Positions 55,618 to 64,000 of a stretch of 64,000 nucleotides of DNA are shown in pieces. Location: positions 620,001 to 684,000 of the forward strand of contig NZ_JAHSTV010000002.1 of the NCBI RefSeq assembly GCF_019145235.1. The letters are read 5' to 3'. The position numbers and the translations under genes were made by a program. Each line of letters begins with the position of its first letter. Position 1 is the first letter of the stretch. Origin of the DNA: Pseudomonas farris. GTDB taxonomy: Bacteria > Pseudomonadota > Gammaproteobacteria > Pseudomonadales > Pseudomonadaceae. The notes under the pieces were generated by a model, which saw only the letters and a program-made list of their open reading frames with translations, had not been told where the DNA came from and did no database searches.

Positions 55618-56515
55618 GGGTTGGCAACCTGTATCCAAGCTATAGCATCATCACTGTATGCAATATCCTGCAAGCCGACTGACCAAATGCGGCCATCAGC
55701 AGAATCAAGATATGCTGTGCTTACGTTTATATCGAGATCTAATTTCTCAATAACATCGCCTACAATCTTGAATATCCCCTCGTAGCTGGAGATATAAATG
55801 GAGCCACAAAAGTAAGTCATGCCCCAAAAATCACTTTTCGTAACGTCTTGTTCTATTGCCTCCCATGCGTTGCCACGCCCGCGAATGATTGTCCCCGCCA
55901 TTCCACAGATGTACACATAGCCATCACCAGCACATTCAATTGCGTTAAGTACCACATTCGTCGGACTATGCTCTTGCATCCAGCGCTTCCCATCATAGCG
56001 CCAGATTTCCCCTGAATATCCCGCGCAATATATGTCCTCTTCAGAAAACCCATCGATGCAATTGAAGCCTATGGTGTGTTTGCGGCGATCTCTTCCTAGA
56101 AATACGCCGTTATCAATTCGAAACCATATTTTCTCGTTAGATTTTTTATATACATGCCTGCCCATGCCTGCTAAGTAAATTTCACCATCGATAACTCTCA
56201 CAGCTCTAAGCGTTAACAAATCACTCGGACCATCATCAGAGGGATCCACTTGCTCCTCAGATAGCCCTGGCAGATTAAGGGTTAATATTGTCCCATCAAC
56301 ACCCATGGCTAATATTTTTTTCCCATCCTCAAGAACTATTGCTCCCCTGGTAGCCGTATCCAGCGTTTTTTCCCCCACTTCTCATCGGCATAGCGAAAAA
56401 CTATCGAGTGGTCCGTATTTTGGTCTGCTAACTCATCGTCAACTGCCATTATGACAACGTAATTCTTTCTAAATGCGGTGACCCCTGTGAAACTTCTGGT
56501 GCGTTGTTGGTACAT
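55614..56515 (-). pseudogene. Probable immunity protein, frameshifted at an A6 tract
   Basis: Two frames join into one protein of about 300 residues. ATG at 56515 begins MYQQRTRSFTGVTAFRKNY and runs to EKWGKK at the tract GGGGGAAAAAA (56366-56376, plus-strand T6C5). Adding one base, or a -1 slip on A AAA AAC, continues into TLDTATRGAIVLEDGKKILA without interruption. The product has repeats such as DGFSEEDIYCAGYSGEIWRY and CAGDGYVYICGMAGTIIRGR, suggesting a beta-propeller. It is AT-rich compared with neighbours. Its position right after the PAAR-nuclease gene (30-base gap) matches an immunity gene (tsi7/PA0100 position). Whether it is a true lesion, slippage or a sequencing error is open. Confidence 0.7.
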
Positions 56516-56545
56516 GGTAATTACCCCGTCTAGATTGGTTGATTA

Positions 56546-57592
56546 TTACATGTCGTCGTCTTCGCTTATGCGTTTTATGCGCTCTGCGGCATCGGCCCTT
56601 TGTTCTTTTTTCAACGGCTGTCTTCGCGTTGGTGAGTGACATTTTTTTTTTGGATCTTTCCCGTAAAAGTGATCCAATTGTGACTCTATGCAGCCAGGCG
56701 AGCACTCACTATCAGGATTGGCGTCTTTATGCGATTGGAGCGCGATTTCTTTTGCCTTGGCATAAGTTAGCTCTTTGCCTATCAGCGTTTCCTCTATAAC
56801 ACCGCGTGTGCCGTGTGCAACGCCATGTTTACCTTCATAGCGTGAACAGTTGGCGCACATTGTTGGAGCGCCGCTATAAGCGCCTCCAGGCTTGCTTGAA
56901 ATATGAGAAAAATCAGGCATTAAAACACCCCCTGGGCGCACCCAGTGATCCTCAATCAAGTGATCGCCTGTGTTCTCCGGACTACAGCACATTTCTTTGT
57001 CTTTGCCCTTGGGCACAAGTATGCACTGCATGGCAGTTTTACAATCGTCTGAGCAGTCAACGTGGTGCTTTCTTGCGCCAACTTGCTTTGATTTTGAATC
57101 TTTGCAGGCAGTCTGCATCTTCCCAGTATCGCTCTTACAGTTGGGAGGGTCTCCGAACGCCGTAGCATCCTGATAGAGCCAGGGCGTTGTATTAGAATTT
57201 GAGCCGTGGTTATGAGTAGTCATATCCATATTCCTGACTACATTTTCCCCCTCGAACTTCACATCCATCGACCATGCCGTGAAGTACACCTTTCCCTTGA
57301 TCTTGCTGGTGATAACTCCTTTCTTCGGGGCGTTTCCAGCCTCATCTCCATAACTGGTTTTAAAGTAACTCTTGTCCTTGAGCATGACCTCCTTGCCGCT
57401 GATCTTGACCGTTCGCGTGCCCCTGGTGGTGTCCTTGGCCATGCCGGTATTCGGGTAGGGGATAGGTACACCGGTTGGTGTTGCAGCCGTTTGCGGCGGA
57501 GTGAAGCAGACATCCGGAAAGCAGGCAATCGACTTGCCAGCCGCCGCCTTGCAGGAAATCTCCATGTTGTTGGCATACACCTCATTCGCCAT
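56546..57592 (-). CDS. PAAR-like (DUF4150) T6SS effector with nuclease-type C-terminus
   Basis: 348 residues. The N-terminal DUF4150/PAAR domain (about 1-145: ANEVYANNMEISCKAAAGKS, CFPDVCFTPPQ, GIPIPYPNTG-like GVPIPYPNTG, and TAWSMDVKFEGENVVRNMD, MTTHNHG) should cap the VgrG spike. The C-terminal Cys/His-rich domain resembles Tox-GHH2 (HNH/endonuclease VII) toxins: ENTGDHLIEDHWVRP, GAPTMCANCSRYEGKHGVAH and a terminal SQLDHFYG. The usual GHH triplet is G-D-H here. It occupies the place of P. aeruginosa Tse7 (PA0099), a DNase effector. AT-rich C-terminus. The ATG overlaps the upstream TGA. Confidence 0.82.
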   Translation of the reverse strand: MANEVYANNMEISCKAAAGKSIACFPDVCFTPPQTAATPTGVPIPYPNTGMAKDTTRGTRTVKISGKEVMLKDKSYFKTSYGDEAGNAPKKGVITSKIKGKVYFTAWSMDVKFEGENVVRNMDMTTHNHGSNSNTTPWLYQDATAFGDPPNCKSDTGKMQTACKDSKSKQVGARKHHVDCSDDCKTAMQCILVPKGKDKEMCCSPENTGDHLIEDHWVRPGGVLMPDFSHISSKPGGAYSGAPTMCANCSRYEGKHGVAHGTRGVIEETLIGKELTYAKAKEIALQSHKDANPDSECSPGCIESQLDHFYGKDPKKKCHSPTRRQPLKKEQRADAAERIKRISEDDDM

Positions 57593-58629
57593 CACGCAGC
57601 CCTCACAGTCTGATAACTGAGCATCGCGGCGGCGCGTTCGCCGGCGTCGTTGCCGAGGTGGCAGAAGATATTCGGGCCTTCGCCATAGCCCTTGCGGCTG
57701 GCGGCCAGGGCCACGGCGAGCATCGCCGGGCCGATGGCGGCGCCGACTTCGCCAATGCAGTCGGCCGGGTGCCAGAGGTGGAAGAATTCCTTGCGCACGC
57801 GCAGGGTGCGGCTCAGGGCCAGGGAGGCTTCCTTGAAGTAGTACTGCTCGCCGGAGATGTCGGTGAGCCGATAATCCATTTGCTCCAACCCACAGCCGAC
57901 TTCGCTCAGGGCAGCGCGTACGGCTTGAGTCAGGCCCTCGGCGCGCAGGGGAATGTCTTCGGCTTCCACGGTGGCCTTCTCCACGCCGAATCCCAGGCCG
58001 AGGCAGGCCAATTGCGGCTCTTCGCTGGCAAAAGGGGCGGCCAGCACCACGGCGGCGGCACCTTCGCCGGGGATAAATCCGTTGGAGTTCTGGCTGGTGA
58101 GCAGGCGTTCGCGTTCTTCGAAAGCGGCCAGCGTCGGTCCGTTCAGGAAGGAGTCGACGCCGGCAATCAGCACGTGGCGATGGCCGCCCTGGTAGATCAG
58201 CGTACGCGCATTGAGTAGCGCCACCGCAGCGCTGACCCGACCACGGGCGATGACGTTGGAACTGGGATGAAAGCGCAGGCCCAGTTCGGCTTCGATGTCG
58301 TGCAGCAGCCCGTTATCGAGACCGTCGAGGCGGCCGGGGCGGTCGGCTTCCGCCACTCCGAGCAGCAGCGGGGTCTTTTCCGGATCGACACCGGGGGTAC
58401 TCTGCAGCGCCTCGGCGATGGCGCGGGCGGCCATCTTGATCAGCTTGGTGCGGCCGCGCCAGGGCTGTTCCAAAGGCACGCTGGCGGCAATCAGCCATTC
58501 GCCACCTTGATCGATAAAACGGGTTTCCTGGAAATTGTCGATGGCACAACGGATCGCCGCGCAGCTCGCGGGTGCGCTGAGGCCAACGGCGCTGACCATG
58601 CCGGAGCCGATGATGCAAAGTGCGGTCAT
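57592..58629 (-). CDS. Ketosynthase-like (thiolase fold) T6SS accessory protein
   Basis: 345 residues with the beta-ketoacyl synthase fold: MTALCIIGSGMVSAVGLSAP start, SGFIPGEGAAAVVL-type segment (NGFIPGEGAAAVVLAAP) and C-terminal VGAAIGPAMLAVALAA. The catalytic residues are missing: no Cys at the nucleophile elbow (ARGRVSAAVALL), and the GH(x)GAAG histidine is Glu in GEVGAAIG. It is therefore probably not an enzyme and may act as a chaperone or adaptor for the PAAR effector. It occupies the position of PA0098 in P. aeruginosa. Start ATG overlaps the DUF2169 stop. Confidence 0.8.
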   Translation of the reverse strand: MTALCIIGSGMVSAVGLSAPASCAAIRCAIDNFQETRFIDQGGEWLIAASVPLEQPWRGRTKLIKMAARAIAEALQSTPGVDPEKTPLLLGVAEADRPGRLDGLDNGLLHDIEAELGLRFHPSSNVIARGRVSAAVALLNARTLIYQGGHRHVLIAGVDSFLNGPTLAAFEERERLLTSQNSNGFIPGEGAAAVVLAAPFASEEPQLACLGLGFGVEKATVEAEDIPLRAEGLTQAVRAALSEVGCGLEQMDYRLTDISGEQYYFKEASLALSRTLRVRKEFFHLWHPADCIGEVGAAIGPAMLAVALAASRKGYGEGPNIFCHLGNDAGERAAAMLSYQTVRAA

Positions 58630-59741
58630 CAGTCCGTCTCCTCGGGGGCGTGCTTGGCTTTTACCAGGGAGGAGAGCGATGGGTAGTAATCCTTGCCCAG
58701 TTCGCGGGCGCGCCACCAGCCCGTGGACATAGTGCCGACCAGCACCTGAGCGATCTCGAACATGTTGCGTCGTAGCGGACGGGAGACACGCCAGGTCAGC
58801 TGCACCTGGAGCGCGTCTGTGTCGATCAGCAGGGTGTCGATCACCGCCTGCACAGTCTCATGACCGCCTTTTTTCAGAAAGAAGGTCACCGACACGTCCA
58901 TTTCGGGGATGCGAAAGCCCGCGCGCTCCTGGGGTGTGAGGTTGAGCAGTAGCACATCCTCGCCGCCCCGCAGGTAAGGAATCTGCTGATCGTCAGGGGC
59001 AGCCTGAAAGTAGCGATTGTCGAAATCCTGCGGCAGAAACGGAAAGCAGTTGGCCAACCAGGCATCGTCGTAAGTACCGGCGAAGCGAGCGCGTTGCGGC
59101 CAGCTGCGGCCGATGGGGCCAAGGGCCATCGGGCGGAAGTCGCCAGAGGGACTGTTGATCGCCTTGCCCAATTCCTCGGTGTTCGGCATCGGCATGCCGA
59201 CAATGTCAGCACTACCCATGCTACGTGGGAACCAGCCACAACCAGTCGGATTGTCCAGGTAGCAGTGACGCATTTCGGAGTCTTTCGCCATCGGATGGCT
59301 GCCGCCAAAGGCCTGGGCATAGGAGATGTCCTGCTCGGTAAAAGGCTGCGCCAAGCCGGGAGAAACGCCCAATAGCCCCGGTTGCCATTGTCGGGGGCCT
59401 AGGACGGAAAAGGCCTTGCTCATCCGACCGACGCGAATGCCCGCGGCCAGCTGCGTCACGGGCCGCCCGTCTGGGGCATAGGCCTTGCCGCGGACCAGCA
59501 CATCGCAGAATGGCTTGACCGGGGCGAAGTCCATTTCCTGCAGCGGGGCGCTGAGGCCCGGTTCGCCGAGGAAGGTATCGGCCATCAGCAGCGGTTGTTG
59601 GGTGTCGGCGAGGGTCGCCGCGCGGCCGTCCAGCGGCAGATTGAAAGTGCCTTTGGCTACCACCACCAGGGATTCACGGCCATCAGGCTCCATGCCCTGG
59701 GTATAGGCAGCAAGCAGTTTGCTGGCGTTGAGCAGTTCCAT
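58629..59741 (-). CDS. DUF2169 T6SS effector adaptor
   Basis: 370 residues. DUF2169 features are SLVVVAKGTFNLPLDGRAAT, FCDVLVRGKAYAPDGRPVTQ, YAQAFGG and LPQDFDNRYFQAAPDDQQIP with YLRGGEDVLLLNLTP. In Agrobacterium a DUF2169 protein loads a PAAR-linked DNase onto VgrG, and the same task is likely here. The ATG giving MELLNASKLLAAY was chosen; the frame upstream to 59873 overlaps the DUF6484 gene and lacks a ribosome site. Confidence 0.88.
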   Translation of the reverse strand: MELLNASKLLAAYTQGMEPDGRESLVVVAKGTFNLPLDGRAATLADTQQPLLMADTFLGEPGLSAPLQEMDFAPVKPFCDVLVRGKAYAPDGRPVTQLAAGIRVGRMSKAFSVLGPRQWQPGLLGVSPGLAQPFTEQDISYAQAFGGSHPMAKDSEMRHCYLDNPTGCGWFPRSMGSADIVGMPMPNTEELGKAINSPSGDFRPMALGPIGRSWPQRARFAGTYDDAWLANCFPFLPQDFDNRYFQAAPDDQQIPYLRGGEDVLLLNLTPQERAGFRIPEMDVSVTFFLKKGGHETVQAVIDTLLIDTDALQVQLTWRVSRPLRRNMFEIAQVLVGTMSTGWWRARELGKDYYPSLSSLVKAKHAPEETD

Positions 59742-59752
59742 ATGCCGAATAC

Positions 59753-60199
59753 CTAGTTGATCTGCACCGAACCACCCTTGATGCGGTTGACCCCGCTGGA
59801 GCGGCTGGACAGGTAGGCGCCCTGGATGATCACTTTGCCCGCGCGGGTCAGGGTGATGCTGGCCTTGCCGCAACGCAGCACGATCTCGCGTTCGGCGCTC
59901 AGCTCCAGGCGCTGGTCGTCCAGTTGCACGCAGGCGACCGGTGCGGGCGCCACGGCCTGGCCCAGCAGGCGGCCGATCACTAGCGGGCGGGAAGGGTCGC
60001 CATCTTCGAACATCAGCGCCACCTGGGTGCCGATGTCCGCAGGGGCGAGCAGGGTGGTGGTGCGGGCGGCTATGCTCTGTTCCTCGGGGCAGCCGGGGTA
60101 GGTCACCAAGGGCGCACTGGCCTGTGGCAGGTCGAGCAGGACACCGATGACCACGCCATCGATGCGGGCCTGGGCGGGTAGTGAGTATTGAACCGTCAT
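59753..60199 (-). CDS. DUF6484 VgrG-associated spike-like protein
   Basis: 148 residues. The first half is a small OB-like domain resembling VgrG gp5 (DGVVIGVLLDLPQ, VALMFEDGDPSRPLVIGRLL). The second half has short beta repeats like a gp5 needle (LELSAEREIVLRCGKASITL, VIIQGAYLSSRSSGVNRIKG). Proteins of this kind are encoded directly after vgrG genes. Probably it interacts with the VgrG/PAAR tip. Eleven bases separate it from vgrG. Confidence 0.8.
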   Translation of the reverse strand: MTVQYSLPAQARIDGVVIGVLLDLPQASAPLVTYPGCPEEQSIAARTTTLLAPADIGTQVALMFEDGDPSRPLVIGRLLGQAVAPAPVACVQLDDQRLELSAEREIVLRCGKASITLTRAGKVIIQGAYLSSRSSGVNRIKGGSVQIN

Positions 60200-60210
60200 A
60201 CGCGTTACTC

Positions 60211-62460
60211 CTAGTTTTGCAGGATCTTGCGTCCCTTGATCACCACGTTCTTGTTGGCCTTGATGTTGATCGCACCAGAGCCGTCTATGGTGATGTCCTT
60301 GCCGCGGATGCTGATGGTGCCGTCCTTCTTCATGATGATGCTGGCTTTGCCGGTCGTGATGGTCACCGAGTCACCGGCATTGATGACAAGATCCTTGCCC
60401 ACCGTCAGCACATCGTCCTTGTCGATATCGGTCGTGCGTCCTGCCCCGACCTTGCGCGATTCGTTTGTTTTTACCGTCGTTGAAAGATTGGCTCCGACGT
60501 CCACCGAGCGGTTGGCGCCCACATTGGTCGACTGGTAGAGGCCCACGTTGATGTTTTGGTAGGCCCCGACATTCACCGTTTGAAAGGCACCGATGACAAC
60601 TTCCTGCGCGGCGCCGATGGCGATCGTCTCGTTGATACCTACCGCATGAGTGCGCTGCAGGGCCACGGTCGCGGTTTCGCTGGCGCCGACGCTGATCGTG
60701 CGGTTGCTGCCTATGCTGATGGTCTCGTTGCTGCCGACGTTTTCCGTACGGTTAACGCCGATGCTGATGTCCTCGTTGTTGCCCACGCTTTCGGTACGGT
60801 TGACACCGATGGTGATGGTCTCGTTGTTATCGACGGTTTCGGTGCGGTCGTGCTTCACATGCACGGTTTCGTCGTTGTCGATGGTCTTGCTGCGGTCGTG
60901 GCCGACCCAGTGGGTCTCGTCGTTCTCGACCTCGATGTCCTGGTTCTTCTCGGCATGGATAAACAGTTGCTCTGCGCCTTTCTTGTCCTCCATGCGGATT
61001 TCATTGAAGTTGGCCGGTGAGCCGTCCTTGCTCGAACGGCTTTTCACCCCGCTCTGGGTGGCATTGGCTGGCAGCGTGTAGGGCACGGTCTGTTCGGCGT
61101 TGTAGACGCGGCCGGTGATGATCGGCCGATCCGGATCGCCCTCGAGGAAACTGACGATCACTTCCTGACCGATCCGCGGGAGCTGCACTGCTCCCCAGTT
61201 CTTGCCGGCCCAGGCCTGGGACACGCGAATCCAGCAGGAGCTGTTTTCGTTGGACTGGTCATGGCGATCCCAGTGGAAATGCACTTTGACCCGGCCGTAC
61301 TGGTCGGTCCAGATCTCCTCGCCACTGGGGCCAACCACCACGGCGGTCTGCGGCCCGCGAACAATGGGCATGGGGGTTCGGGGGAGGGGGCGGAAGGTCT
61401 GGTTGGCATCCATACAGTCCAGCTCGCTGACGAACTGTTCGGCCAGGTCCAACTGCCCGCTTTCATAAGCGTCCTGACGGATCTGATAGCGGGCGATCAC
61501 CACCAGGTATTCGCGGTTCTGGTCCGCACGGTCGTAGCCAGTCAGCTCGAACAAATGGCCGCAGCCCAGCCCGCGGGCGTGGCCGCGCAGCTGCACACGC
61601 TCGAACTGGCTGTGAATGGCTTCGATGCGGGTACGCGCGTAGTGCTCGCCATCGTTGCTCTGTACGTATTCACCGGGGTAGTCGTAGAGCGGGTGGTCGC
61701 CGTTGCTGTGGCTGCGCGACACACTGGAGCGCACCTCAAGGCTGGCGCGGGGGCGCTGGAAGTCGTAGTCGTTCAGCTCCAGCGAACCGGGTTGGACTTC
61801 CCGCGCCAGTTGCCAATCGTAGAAATGATCGCGCTCGCGCATTTGCCGATCGGGGGGGTAGAAGGGCACCGAGGCATAGTCGGCCACCGTGGAGTGGGCG
61901 CCATAGGCGTCGGCAAACACCAGTACATGACGCGCCTGCTCATGGCGGAAGTAGTAATAGATACCTTCCTGCTCCATCAACCGGCTGACGAAGTCGAAGC
62001 TGGTTTCGCGGTACTGCACGCAATATTCCCACTCGCGGTAGCTGCCGCTCAGGCTGTCTTCGAAATCGGAGAAACCGAGGTCGCGGAACACCTGCTTGAT
62101 GATGTCCGGCACCGTTTTGTTCTGGAAAATCCGGCAGTCCGAGGTGCGCGTGAGCAGCCAGAGCCAGGGCCGTAGGCTGACGCGGTAGCCGGCGAACTGG
62201 CCGTGGCCGGTCACTTGCCGGCAGCTGCAGGCAATGCCGTGGAAATAGCGTTTGCCGCCGTCGTGTAGCTCCAGGGTCAGGCCCATCGGCTTGCCCAGCA
62301 ACTGGTCGAACGTGATCGCCCGGTCTTCGGAGGTGAGGTCCAATTCGTAGTGGAACAACCGCCCTAGCTCTTCGCTGCCTTCCATGCCCTGCAGCACCAG
62401 GACATCGCCGCCGAGTGGGCTGTCGACCTGCACCAAGCGGTTGTTTTGCGTGATTGCCAT
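60211..62460 (-). CDS. vgrG: T6SS tip protein VgrG
   Basis: 749 residues. The gp27-like base (SPLGGDVLVLQGMEGSEELG, then FHYELDLTSEDRAITFDQLL) is followed by the gp5 OB-fold (QYGRVKVHFHWDRHDQSNEN, SCWIRVSQAWAGKNWGAVQL, PRIGQEVIVSFLEGDPDRPI). A long beta-helical needle comes next (about 530-700) made of about 18 short repeats like RTESVGNNEDISIGV. The C-terminus (SIIMKKDGTISIRGKDITID) is the DUF2345-like end, with no effector extension. It heads the minus-strand effector operon and should carry the PAAR-nuclease. The nine-residue upstream extension to 62487 is not needed. Confidence 0.95.
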   Translation of the reverse strand: MAITQNNRLVQVDSPLGGDVLVLQGMEGSEELGRLFHYELDLTSEDRAITFDQLLGKPMGLTLELHDGGKRYFHGIACSCRQVTGHGQFAGYRVSLRPWLWLLTRTSDCRIFQNKTVPDIIKQVFRDLGFSDFEDSLSGSYREWEYCVQYRETSFDFVSRLMEQEGIYYYFRHEQARHVLVFADAYGAHSTVADYASVPFYPPDRQMRERDHFYDWQLAREVQPGSLELNDYDFQRPRASLEVRSSVSRSHSNGDHPLYDYPGEYVQSNDGEHYARTRIEAIHSQFERVQLRGHARGLGCGHLFELTGYDRADQNREYLVVIARYQIRQDAYESGQLDLAEQFVSELDCMDANQTFRPLPRTPMPIVRGPQTAVVVGPSGEEIWTDQYGRVKVHFHWDRHDQSNENSSCWIRVSQAWAGKNWGAVQLPRIGQEVIVSFLEGDPDRPIITGRVYNAEQTVPYTLPANATQSGVKSRSSKDGSPANFNEIRMEDKKGAEQLFIHAEKNQDIEVENDETHWVGHDRSKTIDNDETVHVKHDRTETVDNNETITIGVNRTESVGNNEDISIGVNRTENVGSNETISIGSNRTISVGASETATVALQRTHAVGINETIAIGAAQEVVIGAFQTVNVGAYQNINVGLYQSTNVGANRSVDVGANLSTTVKTNESRKVGAGRTTDIDKDDVLTVGKDLVINAGDSVTITTGKASIIMKKDGTISIRGKDITIDGSGAINIKANKNVVIKGRKILQN

Positions 62461-62821
62461 AAAAAAACGGCTTCCTCTGGCCGGCACTCAGTCAGAGCGA
62501 ACGTACGACTAAAACCGCTTCCTGCGGATTAACCTTCTGTCCAGAGCCACACTTTGGCGTCATCTCTAACAATTCAAGTGAAGTGTTAGCGCTGTTCAAT
62601 GCTTGTCAAGAAACTCTCCGACCAGTGGGGCAAAGACCGGGCGTTTCAAGATGGGCGAACGGAGGTCACTAGTTAGCTTCTTTGGTTATAGGATTTATTC
62701 TAAACAGCGAATACAGCCGCAAAAACCTCGACGACACCTAACCATTTAAGGGGGGCTATACTCAGTTGCACGGATTGGCATATCCGAGCCGTTATTGAGC
62801 AATATCGTACAAGGAGTTCTG
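62461..62821. other. Divergent T6SS promoter region
   Basis: Lies between vgrG and the FHA gene. A TATACT box (62757-62762) could be the -10 for the FHA operon. Its leader then holds two GGA motifs of RsmA type, CACGGATT (62769-62776) and CAAGGAG overlapping the ribosome site (62810-62816). Upstream the sequence is AT-richer than the genes, with no ORF of note. No clear sigma-54 site was seen. Confidence 0.45.
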
Positions 62822-64000
62822 ATGCCGCTGCGTTTGACAATCACCAACTATCACGTGCTCACGCGCGGCCAACCCGCGGAGTTCGAGCTTGATTGCGGTG
62901 AACTGAAAATCGGCCGCAGCCCCGAGAACGACTGGATACTTCCAGACCCGGAGCGACTGGTGTCCGGCCAGCATTGCGTCATTGAGCTGCGTGACGGCAC
63001 CTACTACCTGACCGACACCAGCACCAATGGCGTGCAGTTGGTGAATGCCGGCGTGCACATGCACCGCGGCAACAGCGAACCTTTACGGGACGGCGAACTG
63101 CTGCGCGTGGGCGAGTACGACATCCTGGTGCAGATCAACGACGCTCCACAGATCATCAACGCGGCGCCTGGGATGAGTGATCCCTTTGCCGGCTTCGATG
63201 CGCTGATGGAGCGTCAGGCGCCTGACGAGATTCCCGACGCGGCCCCGGCGCCCCTCAGCAGAGAGCCGATCCAGTCGAGCGGTCCGCCCCCGGATATCCC
63301 CTCCGATTTGTTTGATTTCCTCGCGCCCCCATCGGTGCCGCCGCCAGCCGTGGCCGACCACGTGCCGGCCGAGCGCCATGATTTCCGCCCGCCGGAGCCA
63401 CAGCCTCCCAGCGCCCCCCCGGCCAGCGAAACCGGCGCAACGCCAGCGATTCCGGGGGACTGGGATCCCTTCGCCGAACTGGACATAGGCCCCGCGCCTG
63501 TAGCGCCGCCCACCCCGCAAGCACAGCCGCAACCATTGCCCGCAGAGCCGGAAAATATGGCCAGCAGCACACCAGCCCCGGCAGCCCCAGTCGACTCGTT
63601 GGCTGCGGTTTCGACTCCAGCACCCGCAAATGAGAGCAGCGATGAGGTGCTGGAAGCCTTTCTCAGGGGCGCCGGGCTCGACCAGTTGCGTATCGATAGA
63701 GACGAAACTTGCGCTCAGATGGAGGCCATCGGCCGTAGCTACCGACATATGGTGGAAGGGTTGATCGAGGTGCTGCGCGCCCGAGCCAGCCTCAAGGGTG
63801 AGTTCCGCATGGCCCAAACCATGATCCGCCCGGTGGAGAACAACCCCCTCAAATTCGCCCCCAATGTCGATGAGGCGCTGCTGTTGTTGCTGCGCGCCGA
63901 CAATCAAGCCTTCATGCCGGCCGACCAGGCCATCGAGGAAAGCTTCGACGACCTCAAAGCGCATCAATTGGCCGTTATGGCCGGCGTACAAGCCTCGATC
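62822..64000 (+). CDS. tagH: T6SS-associated FHA-domain protein, 5' part
   Basis: Cut by the right edge; 393 codons are visible without a stop. The FHA domain (about residues 1-100) has ELKIGRSPENDWILPDPERL, SGQHCVIELRDGTYYLTDTS and TNGVQL, the phosphothreonine-binding loops. A long Pro/Ala-rich disordered linker follows (about 130-275), then the C-terminal conserved T6SS-FHA region (LEAFLRGAGLDQLRI, then FRMAQTMIRPVENNPLKFAP). It is the Fha1-type protein that promotes T6SS assembly after PpkA phosphorylation in P. aeruginosa. The ATG follows AAGGAG by six bases. It probably opens the core tss operon. Confidence 0.93.
   Translation, partial: MPLRLTITNYHVLTRGQPAEFELDCGELKIGRSPENDWILPDPERLVSGQHCVIELRDGTYYLTDTSTNGVQLVNAGVHMHRGNSEPLRDGELLRVGEYDILVQINDAPQIINAAPGMSDPFAGFDALMERQAPDEIPDAAPAPLSREPIQSSGPPPDIPSDLFDFLAPPSVPPPAVADHVPAERHDFRPPEPQPPSAPPASETGATPAIPGDWDPFAELDIGPAPVAPPTPQAQPQPLPAEPENMASSTPAPAAPVDSLAAVSTPAPANESSDEVLEAFLRGAGLDQLRIDRDETCAQMEAIGRSYRHMVEGLIEVLRARASLKGEFRMAQTMIRPVENNPLKFAPNVDEALLLLLRADNQAFMPADQAIEESFDDLKAHQLAVMAGVQASI

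Noticed and set aside
60500..60960. Short tandem repeats within vgrG
   Set aside because: They encode the regular beta-helical needle of the spike protein; variation between copies fits protein repeats rather than a DNA array.

Overview
The window is chromosomal DNA of a Pseudomonas, most likely of the P. fluorescens group. The grounds are the fdnGHI-fdhE-selAB gene order known from P. aeruginosa, OprD-family porins, repeated 23-bp REP half-sites of the Pseudomonas type (core GCGGGCTTGCTCGCG), high GC, and a phaBAC locus of the kind described in Pseudomonas sp. 61-3 and P. extremaustralis. Genes fill both strands, and the window cuts one gene at each end.

Bases 1-9774: a partial PatB/MalY-type C-S lyase, then a complete selenocysteine unit. 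This comprises a selenocysteine formate dehydrogenase (fdnGHI, with an in-frame UGA and a recognisable SECIS hairpin), its maturation factor fdhE, selA, selB and the tRNA-Sec gene selC; only selD is not here. Bases 9793-15112: an OprD porin and an isochorismatase-fold hydrolase on the minus strand, divergent from a tripartite tricarboxylate transporter (tctCBA). Bases 15261-15720: a small gene of unknown function behind a strikingly structured, switch-like leader. Bases 15740-23229: REP elements, an exported double carboxymuconolactone-decarboxylase-fold protein, a set of stress and envelope genes (nutrient-deprivation-type protein, holin-like protein, DUF3618, ClpP-like protein, KGG protein), a LysR/RidA pair and a lipoprotein.

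Bases 23256-32141 form a short-chain polyhydroxybutyrate locus: class I synthase, thiolase and reductase (phbC, phbA, phbB), a divergent AraC-type regulator, a large DUF3141 alpha/beta hydrolase, phasin (phaP) and the repressor phaR. A pair of near-identical PhaR-like operators lies between the DUF3141 gene and phaP. Bases 32380-42500 hold a second OprD porin, a DmdC-type acyl-CoA dehydrogenase, acetate permease (actP-yjcH), an acyl-CoA ligase and a PAS-kinase/FixJ-like two-component system. Together they look like an organic-acid uptake and activation block.

Bases 42696-47758 carry a patatin, a predicted two-domain lysozyme inhibitor, a glycine-zipper protein, a tiny PPK2 remnant and the DUF3300/DUF2950 pair. 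A 1609-residue AlgE/PsmE-type secreted mannuronan C5-epimerase with an internal SGNH esterase domain follows. After a short AT-richer stretch with an orphan thymidylate-kinase-like gene and an IS1182-type remnant, a type VI secretion vgrG island begins. It holds vgrG, a DUF6484 protein, DUF2169, a catalytically dead ketosynthase-like protein, a PAAR-nuclease effector, a probable immunity gene split by a frameshift at A6, and TIGR02270. It is divergent from the start of a core T6SS gene encoding an FHA protein. The island matches my memory of P. aeruginosa PA0095-PA0101.
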